From the NCBI GenBank assembly GCA_028285305.1, contig JANQPV010000026.1:108121-172120 (forward strand): a stretch of DNA of 64,000 bases, in the 5' to 3' direction. How positions within the stretch are numbered: the stretch's first letter is position 1; every line of letters begins with the position of its first letter. Positions 17,699 to 25,177 of this stretch are shown here, one piece after another. The notes under the pieces were generated by a model that was not told the origin of the DNA, made no database searches, and saw only the letters and a list, made by a program, of their open reading frames with translations. A program made the translations under genes and the position numbers. The stretch comes from Alphaproteobacteria bacterium (GTDB taxonomy: Bacteria > Pseudomonadota > Alphaproteobacteria > SMXP01).

Positions 17699-19156
17699 AT
17701 GTCTCAGTATGAAGAATTGAACGGTGGATCTGGCCGCGAAATGTTCTTTCGCGCCCCCCGCTTCAAGCCTGGTGAAATCTTCGGCGACCGAGGGCCAATT
17801 ACAAATGTAAATGGCACAACACATCGCATTGCCAATATGAGCATGAGCGGAATCGCAGTTTACGATTCCGAGAAACACTACACCCAGGAACATATCAAAA
17901 ACGAAACGATCGTCCCCGTTCAAATGGTGACGCATAATGTTACACTCCATTCTGGACACGGACGACTTGTGCGAATTTCGCCCAGCGGCAATGGCAACAT
18001 TGTCGGTATACAGTTCACTGATCAATCCGCGAATCTCAGGAAGATTTCTGCCGAGTACAAAGCTCGCAAGGCGTCTGATGCCTTACAGCACAACAAACGG
18101 TCGTCCCTTGATCAAGTGCATCGGCCATATCGCCTCGTGTGTTTCGATGCTCTGGAGATGCTGAAAAGACAGAAGCACATATTGGATTCTTTCGAAACGG
18201 AATCAGCCGAACATCCTCAAGCGCAGATCCTGCAAGAAGAAGTACTAAACATCGCAACCCAAGAGTTCATGCCGGACTGGAAAGACCTAACGCGGGTAGC
18301 CAACCGGGAACTGCGCCCCATTTTTGCAGATCCCGAAGCACTGAAGGCCGCCAAACAGCTCACCGAAGCAACGCTCACCCCTGAATTGAGCTCCGGCCAG
18401 ATATGGCGCCGGACCTACACAAAGCCACTGGGATATCCGGGCGACTACGTAATTATGAACTATGTTTATGACGGCGCGGACGTTGGAGACACTCTGTTCG
18501 AGAAGTTCTCCCATCGCATCGGCTTAGAAATGCTTGGCTGTGTCGCATCACGCAAGAAGGTTGCGGAGTCCGTCATTGCCGCAGAGATGGCAAAGCACAG
18601 TTGGAAACAAGGTCCATTCTCGGTAACGAACGTGGCATGCGGTGGGGCTGAAGAAATGTTCCAAGTGCTCACAAAGCGCGAGTGCGATGTCCCCGCCCAG
18701 GTGACGTTGATAGACCAAGATCCGGCAGCGCTGACATTTGCCTATGAGCGCCTTCACCCTTTGACCGTAGCCGCGGATTCGGCCCTCACTGTGAAGTGTT
18801 TGCACAGCTCTTTCGTAGAACTGATGTTAGGTGGGGCTCTAGCATCCTCCGTGTCCGATCAAAACTTGATTTACAGCCTAGGCTTGTTCGATTATCTTCG
18901 CACGCATCGGGCTCGAAGATTGGTGAGTACTCTCTATGACCACTTGAAACCAGGCGGACTCCTCCTCATCGGAAATCTGAAAAACGGTCTGATCGCTGAT
19001 CGTTGGTCTGCAGAGCTTATCTGTGATTGGTCAATGATCTATCGGACCGAAGAAGATATGATTGAGTTAGCCAAGGGATTAGATGCCGAGAGCATCGAAG
19101 TGCTAAGCGATGAGAAGAAAGAAGTGGTCCTTTTGAAAGTCCGTAAACCGCACTGA
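17699..19156 (+). CDS. PilZ-like domain fused to a class I SAM methyltransferase, PhcB-like
   Basis: A 485-residue two-domain protein. The N-terminal 110 residues resemble a PilZ domain: a basic start (REMFFRAPRF) and, about 45 residues on, NMSMSGIAVY, which fits the c-di-GMP-binding (D/N)xSxxG motif. The arginine motif is imperfect. The C-terminal half has the SAM fold: VACGGAEEMF (motif I), VTLIDQDPAAL (acidic loop), LIYSLGLFDYL and LKPGGLLLIGN. The middle segment RTYTKPLGYPGDYVIMN matches, from memory, proteins annotated as 3-hydroxypalmitic acid methyl ester biosynthesis factors. The role proposed, methylation of a fatty-acid-derived signal under c-di-GMP control, is inference. The start at 17699 is preferred to a GTG at 17651. 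It converges on a membrane kinase. Confidence 0.75.
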   Translation: MSQYEELNGGSGREMFFRAPRFKPGEIFGDRGPITNVNGTTHRIANMSMSGIAVYDSEKHYTQEHIKNETIVPVQMVTHNVTLHSGHGRLVRISPSGNGNIVGIQFTDQSANLRKISAEYKARKASDALQHNKRSSLDQVHRPYRLVCFDALEMLKRQKHILDSFETESAEHPQAQILQEEVLNIATQEFMPDWKDLTRVANRELRPIFADPEALKAAKQLTEATLTPELSSGQIWRRTYTKPLGYPGDYVIMNYVYDGADVGDTLFEKFSHRIGLEMLGCVASRKKVAESVIAAEMAKHSWKQGPFSVTNVACGGAEEMFQVLTKRECDVPAQVTLIDQDPAALTFAYERLHPLTVAADSALTVKCLHSSFVELMLGGALASSVSDQNLIYSLGLFDYLRTHRARRLVSTLYDHLKPGGLLLIGNLKNGLIADRWSAELICDWSMIYRTEEDMIELAKGLDAESIEVLSDEKKEVVLLKVRKPH

Positions 19157-19164
19157 GTTCCAAA

Positions 19165-20631
19165 TTAGGCGACGACAAGATCTTCCTTTGCAGTCACCCG
19201 GTGCACCCCGACGACCCGTTCCACAGGCAGGCGAAGACACGCTGTTGTACCGGAACCAAGTTTGCTGACGAGAGACAACTCCCCTGCGTGAAGTTCGATC
19301 ATTCGCTTGACAAGAGGCAGACCAAGACCGGTCCCTTCGTTCGTGCGCGCAAGTGAGCTCTCAGTCTGCACGAAGGGCTCCACAACGCGCGGAAGGTCTT
19401 CTTCTGAAATCCCGATCCCATTGTCGATGACCGATATTTCCGCCCCCTGTTCGCCTGCATCGACAATCGTCACCAGCACACGTCCCCCCGGCTCAGTAAA
19501 CTTGATCGCGTTTGAAATCAGGTTTGAGAGCATTTGATGCATCAAGCGCGGGTCGGCGCGAACTTCCAACTCAGTGTCGCCGGGCTGGAATTTCAATGTG
19601 ATGTCCTTCTCTGCGGCAAGCCCCCGAAAGACATTGAGGCTCTTTTTCACTGCATCAGACAGTATGATGTCGTCGTCTCTCAATTCCAGATTTCCGGACT
19701 CAGCCTTAGTCAGATCGAGAATGGAGTTGATGATGCTGAGGAGGTGGTGACCGCTTGAGGCGATGTCATCTATATAGGACTCGTAGCGCTCCGAACCCAA
19801 GGGCCCAAACATCTTGTTTTGAATCACTTCAGCAAAACCGATAATCGCATTAAGGGGTGTACGAAGTTCGTGACTCATCACGGCTAAGAAATCGCTCTTC
19901 GCCCGGTTGCCGGCCTCGGCTGCAACCAAGAGTTCGTCAGACTTTTCTTTCTCCGCAAGCAAATAATAGTGATGCGCGAAATCACTCCTGATATAGTACT
20001 CGGAGGCATAACTCGCCCACAAAGAGAAAACTACCGTCGCCACAAGAAAGAACATATTGTTCATCAAAGCCCAAGACTCGACCGGCGCCACATACCCCGC
20101 AACGATGATGTAGGCGATCAACAAGGTTACCGTCGAGAGAAAACTATAGATGAACCTCAGTATAGTGAAGTTTGTCGTATAGATGATCACCAAAATGATG
20201 CCGGCATAGTAGAGATGCCGAGCGGGCTCTTCGATCAACGCAGTCATACCGATGATGCCCATCCCCGCAGTGATCAGAACAACGGTTTGGACGAATTGGA
20301 CCCGGCGCCTGACCCACTCGAAGAAATGCGAAACCAAGAGTAAAGCCAACATACAGCAGATCGCGGCCCGTAACTTCACAACCGCGCGCAGCTCTTCACC
20401 GGACAGAATCAGAAAATCGAGGACAAAAAAACCGAAATAGGCCAGCAGGCCGACGCCCATATAGGCGAGACAGACGGGCATTTCCCGGCTGACATGTGTC
20501 AAAATGAAGAGGTCTTCAAACTCGCTGTCTTTAAATTGAAGTGTGACAGGATGAATCTGCGCTTCCTCACGCGACAGCGCGTCGACATTACGTCGAAATT
20601 TGGCGATCCGCGAAAACACACTTCCACTCAC
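19165..20631 (-). CDS. Membrane histidine kinase, PleC-like catalytic core
   Basis: A 488-residue kinase. About six hydrophobic helices occupy residues 50-215 (for example VCLAYMGVGLLAYFGFFVL and LYYAGIILVIIYTTNFTIL) without a large periplasmic domain. A cytoplasmic linker is followed by the HisKA domain with a normal H-box MSHELRTPLNAIIGFAEVI (H254), GHHLLSIINSILDLTKAESG, and a complete HATPase domain: NLISNAIKF, VIDNGIGI and EGTGLGLPLVKRM. Unlike the two other kinase-like proteins in the window lacking the H-box His, all catalytic residues are present. The core closely resembles the PleC/DivJ group of alphaproteobacterial cell-cycle kinases. A multi-helix sensor suits a hydrophobic ligand or a membrane state. 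No response regulator is adjacent. Confidence 0.92.
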   Translation of the reverse strand: MSGSVFSRIAKFRRNVDALSREEAQIHPVTLQFKDSEFEDLFILTHVSREMPVCLAYMGVGLLAYFGFFVLDFLILSGEELRAVVKLRAAICCMLALLLVSHFFEWVRRRVQFVQTVVLITAGMGIIGMTALIEEPARHLYYAGIILVIIYTTNFTILRFIYSFLSTVTLLIAYIIVAGYVAPVESWALMNNMFFLVATVVFSLWASYASEYYIRSDFAHHYYLLAEKEKSDELLVAAEAGNRAKSDFLAVMSHELRTPLNAIIGFAEVIQNKMFGPLGSERYESYIDDIASSGHHLLSIINSILDLTKAESGNLELRDDDIILSDAVKKSLNVFRGLAAEKDITLKFQPGDTELEVRADPRLMHQMLSNLISNAIKFTEPGGRVLVTIVDAGEQGAEISVIDNGIGISEEDLPRVVEPFVQTESSLARTNEGTGLGLPLVKRMIELHAGELSLVSKLGSGTTACLRLPVERVVGVHRVTAKEDLVVA

Positions 20632-21309
20632 ACGGCGTTACAAAGACGCCAGTGTATGAAGTATTGCCTAATTTCGCTTTAAGCGTATTTCAGACCGAAT
20701 TGACTCAATACCTTGAAAAATCGGCATAATTTGGAGAAGAGGGCGGAAACGAAGTGCCAGCCCTCCCCTCCTTAGTTATGGTTTTCGTGCCGCATCGCAA
20801 CGAAAAGTTAAACGAGGCCTTCAACTGAAATCAGAAGTCCCGTAACAATCAAAACGAGCGACACATAAGTCGCCAGATTCGCGTACATTATGTGCTCCAT
20901 CGGTTAGATCTATGCTTTGGGGGTAAAGCAATAACAAAACAAATATATTGCAACGCACACAAAAAGCAATGCGACATTTGTGCAGCGCAATAAAAGCGTC
21001 GCAGAACTGACGAACGTGATTTGAAAGAGCGCCGCCGAATAAGCTTCGACCCAATGCCACCAAAGTCACGAGTTCGCCGCAAAGTGATGGCCTTTTGGCC
21101 CATCAATCGCACAATCCATGGGCCGACTCATGTCATGCTGGCGCCGAGAGAATACCGCGCGGCCGATAAGGTCACTTTCTTCGGACAAAACCGATTGAGT
21201 GGCCGTCTAAGTGGATGTATGGCTTCGAGATTGCAGATCAGTTTTCCCAAACTATCGTTCCCGCCGGCGAGAAAGTTAGTAGGAGTTTCGTAAGTGCAGC
21301 GAGGACATC
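20632..21309. other. 678-base stretch without a large gene
   Basis: Between the PleC-like kinase and the GST gene there is no convincing large frame. Seen here are a hairpin (20733-20771: GGAG and GAGGGC arms, with a 2-by-2 internal mismatch) and a possible 26-codon membrane peptide gene on the minus strand (20808-20888). The 20890-21000 segment is AT-rich and may hold promoters. Plus-strand frames at 21021-21293 have basic, low-information translations and no ribosome site. Confidence 0.5.
20808..20888 (-). CDS. Possible 26-residue single-pass membrane peptide
   Basis: The frame starts at the ATG at 20888-20886, with GGAG (20898-20895) 6 bases upstream, and ends at TAA (20810-20808). The translation starts MYANLATYVSLVLIVTG and continues LLISVEGLV: almost entirely one hydrophobic helix. 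An upstream ATG at 20900 adds four residues but has no ribosome site. Small membrane peptides of this size are known to modulate larger membrane proteins. No homologue is recognised, and a hydrophobic frame of this length can occur by chance. Confidence 0.4.
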   Translation of the reverse strand: MYANLATYVSLVLIVTGLLISVEGLV

Positions 21310-22248
21310 GTGGTACGCCTATATAAATGGAAGAAAGACCTTGAGCCAGACGATCGCCAGCCGGGCAAACTGTCCGACAACGACGATGTATCTCTTCCGC
21401 CGCTAGATAGCGTTGGCCACCCGAGCGAAGAAACGCCTTCAGAGGACACTTTCGTACCTCCTGACCTCAAATTTCCGGATATTGAGTCGGCCAGCGCCGC
21501 GCGCAAGAAGTCGCGCGATAACATTCGCCGCCGCGGTGAGATACTCGAACAGCCATTGGCTCAGAAAGAAGTCCCTGAACCGGAGTCCTCGCCCCAAATC
21601 CAAGAGACCATCCAACCCTCTTTGCAGCTCTATTCATTCGTCAAACGGGATCGTAGCTCTCGCGTTGCTTGGCTCCTGCGTGAGCTTGACCTACCGTTCG
21701 AACAACGCTGGCTGGATCCCTACCAGGCAGAACATCTTTCTCGGGAATACTTGCAACTCAACCCGTTCGGGAGGGTGCCGGTGCTCGAGCTCAATGACCT
21801 AACCTTGTTCGAGTCGGGTGCGATTATGACCCACCTGTTGGAAGCTTTCGGCGATGATCGCGTCATCCCGGAAGCATCTTCTTCTGAACGGCCCTACTTT
21901 TGGCAATGGTTTTTCTGGGGCCACACCACGTTGGACAGCGCCGTCATCGATTTCCTCAACGAACTGCCGACCGCAGAGGAAAACGAGCAAGACCTGCTCC
22001 CGCAAAATCAAGTGGACCCGGCCGCCTACGATCAGTTGCAAAGCGTTTTGGAGCCTTTAGAAGCCCATCTCTCGGGACAGACGTATCTACTGCCCGAGTT
22101 TTCTGCCGCGGACATCGTTGTCGGCCACATGTTAGGGCTTTTGTCGAGGCGTTTTGAGTTCCATGACTTTCCCGTCATTGAGGACTACTTGAATAATCTG
22201 CTACGCCGTCCGGCGGCTGAAGATTTTCTCGAGGGGTTGGAGGAGTAG
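21310..22248 (+). CDS. Glutathione S-transferase family protein with a disordered N-terminal extension
   Basis: A 312-residue protein. Residues 1-110 are charged and Pro/Ser/Glu-rich without hydrophobic core segments. The GST domain follows. Its thioredoxin-like part runs from LQLYSFVKRDRSSRVAWLL (catalytic Ser candidates in DRSSR) through NPFGRVPVLELNDLTLFESG, the cis-Pro/ESxAI glutathione site. An all-helical C-terminal part ends with FSAADIVVGHML. A normal GST is about 210 residues, so the extension is extra. The GTG start at 21310 has GAGG 5 bases upstream. The reaction, conjugation or isomerisation with glutathione, cannot be specified. The gene converges on the PLP lyase. Confidence 0.85.
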   Translation: MVRLYKWKKDLEPDDRQPGKLSDNDDVSLPPLDSVGHPSEETPSEDTFVPPDLKFPDIESASAARKKSRDNIRRRGEILEQPLAQKEVPEPESSPQIQETIQPSLQLYSFVKRDRSSRVAWLLRELDLPFEQRWLDPYQAEHLSREYLQLNPFGRVPVLELNDLTLFESGAIMTHLLEAFGDDRVIPEASSSERPYFWQWFFWGHTTLDSAVIDFLNELPTAEENEQDLLPQNQVDPAAYDQLQSVLEPLEAHLSGQTYLLPEFSAADIVVGHMLGLLSRRFEFHDFPVIEDYLNNLLRRPAAEDFLEGLEE

Positions 22249-22314
22249 GGTCTTCCCCGGCTCCACGTTCTCCCTTATCGCTAAAACAGGCCGAACCCTC
22301 GGCAGGCGGTGACA

Positions 22315-23565
22315 CTAGCTATAGCGCGCCTTCATTTCATCAGCCTGGGACTCATTGCCCGCCACATCCTCGACGCTCTCTCTCAAGTCGGCAATGTAAT
22401 CGTCAATCACTTGTTCATGCGCGGGGGTAAGCATGAGATGGATCCCTTGAGGATCGGTACTAACACTCGTAAACCATCCGCGCTCATACATTTTTTTGTA
22501 CACACTGAATATTTTGAGTTCATGGGATCCGAAGGCGATAAGTCCCAACAGCGGATCGCCGTGAACATGCAATCGATTATTTCCCGCCACAGCTTCTTGA
22601 AGTTTTTGCCGCGTTGAAACCACAGCAGCTGCTTTCTCCCGATAGCCATCCACACCCAGATAATTCATGACGGCCCAGGCCGCAGCAATGGCACCCCCTG
22701 GCCGCGTTCCTGCCGCTGTCGGTGTGACCATCCGCCCCCCGGGCCAATCTTCACAATCGAATATCTGATATCTCTGGAGTTCATCGGCGCGGTAAAGCAC
22801 CGTAGACGCACCTTTGGCCGCATAACCATATTTGTGCAAGTCCGCAGACATTGAGCGTACACCCTCCGCCGAAAAATCAAAAGCAGGGACCTCAACGCCA
22901 TTCATCCGCGCGAATGGCGCAAAATATCCGCCCACACACGCATCGACATGCAACCAAACGTCGTGGGATAGAGCGAGCTGCGAAAGCTCCTCAATCGGAT
23001 CAATGAGACCAAACGGATAACAAGGGGCCGAACCGACGATCATAATAGTATTGGACGTAATCGCCTTCCCCATCGCCTCGGCGTCCGCTTTGAGATCCGG
23101 CCCCAGTGGAACGCGCACAGTTTTGAGACCCAAATAGTGGCTCGCGCGATCGAAGGCCAAATGGGCGGATTGCGGTAGTACGACTTCAGGCTCACCATCG
23201 AATTTCTTGTGATCGCGCGCCCAGTCTCGCGCTGTTTTCAGAGCCAGGAAGATGCTCTCAGATCCCCCACTCGTCATGTTCCCAACTGCACTCTCCGGCG
23301 CATTCAAAAGCGAAAGCCCCATGCCCACAACATCGTCTTCCATCTGCTTTAAGCTGGGGAACGCGAGAGGGCCCAAAGCGTTCTCCGACATGAACATCGT
23401 ATAGGCTTCTTTTGCGACCTTCAGAACGTCTTCGCCGGCGTAAAAGACGTACATACCCGTTCGCCCGTTGCGCCAATCCATATCCCCCTCGGCGAGAGAA
23501 GACATCTGATCTTTAAGCGTTTCCCAATCGGTGCCGTTTTGTGGCATCGGCCTTTTCATCGACAT
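22315..23565 (-). CDS. PLP-dependent group II decarboxylase/lyase, sphingosine-1-phosphate lyase-like
   Basis: A 416-residue fold-type I PLP enzyme. Key features are SGGSESIFLALKTARDW (phosphate-binding region), HVDACVGGYFAPF (Asp contacting the PLP ring nitrogen) and SADLHKYGYAAKG, where K245 should form the Schiff base. The combination of H-VDAC-GG and DLHKYGYxxKG is characteristic of sphingosine-1-phosphate lyase and its bacterial relatives, though glutamate/tyrosine decarboxylases share it. No hydrophobic anchor of the eukaryotic lyase is present. No sphingolipid synthesis genes are visible in the window, so the substrate is open. The start is at 23565, with an alternative Met at codon 3. 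Confidence 0.87.
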   Translation of the reverse strand: MSMKRPMPQNGTDWETLKDQMSSLAEGDMDWRNGRTGMYVFYAGEDVLKVAKEAYTMFMSENALGPLAFPSLKQMEDDVVGMGLSLLNAPESAVGNMTSGGSESIFLALKTARDWARDHKKFDGEPEVVLPQSAHLAFDRASHYLGLKTVRVPLGPDLKADAEAMGKAITSNTIMIVGSAPCYPFGLIDPIEELSQLALSHDVWLHVDACVGGYFAPFARMNGVEVPAFDFSAEGVRSMSADLHKYGYAAKGASTVLYRADELQRYQIFDCEDWPGGRMVTPTAAGTRPGGAIAAAWAVMNYLGVDGYREKAAAVVSTRQKLQEAVAGNNRLHVHGDPLLGLIAFGSHELKIFSVYKKMYERGWFTSVSTDPQGIHLMLTPAHEQVIDDYIADLRESVEDVAGNESQADEMKARYS

Positions 23566-23869
23566 TCTCCCAGTTCACAACCCTATCAAATTCCGGTCCC
23601 AGCATAACAAATGCGCAGTATGAGAATGCCTTTACCCTTTGGTAACGCAAGCCCATAATTTTCTTACAGCGGATCCGGAATTTGGAATAACATGAAAAAA
23701 ACAGTGGATTTTCTGCTCCCGACAGGCATTGAACAATTAGAAACCACAAAGCGAGGCAGAATCATGTATTTGTTGGATCTCTGCACGCAAAGATCAACAA
23801 ACCCCTTCGCTAATTTGGCTCAATGATCCGCGGGGCGCACAAGACCAAGGGAAGACGACGGAGACAGTC
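23566..23869. other. 304-base divergent promoter region
   Basis: This separates the PLP lyase (minus) from the symporter operon (plus). It holds AT-rich segments suited to two divergent promoters. A short frame at 23764-23826 (20 codons, starting MYLLDLC) has no supporting signal. I see no clear operator or riboswitch. Confidence 0.5.
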
Positions 23870-25177
23870 GTGACAGATAAAAAGCCGCAGAATGCGGCGG
23901 CTTCTGAACCTACAAACGGACTGGCCTCATCGGCCGGAAGCGCGGTGCCTGCGGGCGCGGACGTCCCTGCGCCCGATCCCTTAAGTCAACTGAAAGAAGT
24001 CAAGCCGTCCGAAGGCTTTGACAAATACGTCAAATACCGCCGGCAAAAGGCGGCCCTTGAACGCGAAGCCGAGGAGGCCGCCGAAGCTGCGGCCCGGGAG
24101 GCCGAAGCGGCAAAAACCTCCAGCAAAAAGAGCAAAAGCCGTACAAAGAAGTCGCGGCGCGGGAAGAAACCGGGTGACGTCGTCCCCAGAAAGACGGCAA
24201 AATCCAAAAAGCCCGACACCTCCTCTCCACCGGTGCAGCAACCTTTGCCGGACGCCAAAGCAGAAACGAATGAGTCGGTTAACCAGGTAACACCTGCGCT
24301 TGCCGACACCGCAAAAGATTCATCCGCGAAGGATAAGCCGAGCGGCGCAGACCAGCAACCGCTGACCCAGCCCCCTGCTGCTCAACCTGTCACGGCTCAG
24401 TCAGCGGAAGTTCAGCAGGCCGAACCGTCTTCGCAGAAATCATCTCCACAACCGATAGCGGCGGCAACTTCGGAACCGGTCGAGCCCCGCAGGGATGAGA
24501 GCCAACCGCAGAACCAAGCACCACAATCAGCGCCGAAGGTGGAGCCGCCCAAGAAAAGGGTGGAAATGAAGCTTGAGGTCAAGCCGATCGAACCGGCAAA
24601 GGCCAAAGCCGGTGGACCCGCCACCGCGAAATCAGAAGCCACGAAATCAGAAGCTGCGAAAACCGAAGCCCCCACAGCAGAAGCTCCAGCGACAGAGGCT
24701 AAGACGGCTGAAACCGAGACGACCGTCGCCAAAGCACCCGAAGCCGAGACAACTAAGGCCAAGATAACCGAAGCTCCGACAACTGAAGCCAAGACAACTG
24801 AAGCCAAGACAGCTGAAGCAAAGACAGCTGAAGCAAAGACAGCCGAGGATTCGGCAACCAAAACAACGACTGCACCTCTCGCGGAGAAGTCTCCCCTTCC
24901 CTATCGCGAAGTTGCCAAACGCAGATACTGGCGTGCGAACTTGAGCCTATTGGCTATCCTGTTGAGTGTTTGGTTTTGTGTTTCATTCGGTTTCGGCATT
25001 CTATTCGTAGACGAATTGAACGCTTACCAATTTTATGGGTTTAAACTAGGATTTTGGTGGGCCCAGCAAGGCGCCATCTACGTGTTCGTTGTGCTGATCT
25101 TCATCTATTCAATCTTGATGAACTGGCTAGATCACCGCTACCGAAAGAAGACCGAAGAGTCGGAGGGACAGACGTGA
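23870..25177 (+). CDS. DUF4212 symporter small subunit fused to a long low-complexity N-terminal extension
   Basis: A 435-residue protein. Only the last 90 or so residues match the family: YREVAKRRYWRANLSLLAI, two membrane helices (around VWFCVSFGFGILFV and YVFVVLIFIYSILMNWL) and a charged tail. DUF4212 proteins are the small partners of sodium/solute symporters of the VC_2705 type and are normally 80-110 residues. The first 340 residues are low-complexity: Lys/Ala/Glu-rich helices with SKKSKSRTKKSRRGKK, then Pro/Gln/Ala, then TEAKT-type repeats. Four 15-base DNA units are at 24781-24840. The GTG start has GGAG 7 bases upstream. The gene overlaps the symporter gene by 4 bases (GTGA). Confidence 0.9.
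   Translation: MTDKKPQNAAASEPTNGLASSAGSAVPAGADVPAPDPLSQLKEVKPSEGFDKYVKYRRQKAALEREAEEAAEAAAREAEAAKTSSKKSKSRTKKSRRGKKPGDVVPRKTAKSKKPDTSSPPVQQPLPDAKAETNESVNQVTPALADTAKDSSAKDKPSGADQQPLTQPPAAQPVTAQSAEVQQAEPSSQKSSPQPIAAATSEPVEPRRDESQPQNQAPQSAPKVEPPKKRVEMKLEVKPIEPAKAKAGGPATAKSEATKSEAAKTEAPTAEAPATEAKTAETETTVAKAPEAETTKAKITEAPTTEAKTTEAKTAEAKTAEAKTAEDSATKTTTAPLAEKSPLPYREVAKRRYWRANLSLLAILLSVWFCVSFGFGILFVDELNAYQFYGFKLGFWWAQQGAIYVFVVLIFIYSILMNWLDHRYRKKTEESEGQT
24781..24840 (+). repeat. Four tandem 15-base units inside the DUF4212 gene
   Basis: Two identical copies of AACTGAAGCCAAGAC are followed by two identical copies of AGCTGAAGCAAAGAC, encoding TTEAK/TAEAK pentapeptides. The pairwise identity points to recent slippage duplication, so unit number may vary between strains. 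Confidence 0.9.

Noticed and set aside
21021..21293. A 90-codon plus-strand frame in the intergenic region before the GST gene
   Set aside because: Translation is basic with no recognisable motif, no ribosome site, and other frames overlap it equally well.
24412..24861. A 149-codon minus-strand frame rich in Ala/Val/Ser
   Set aside because: Generated by the low-complexity repeats of the DUF4212 gene; no start signal.
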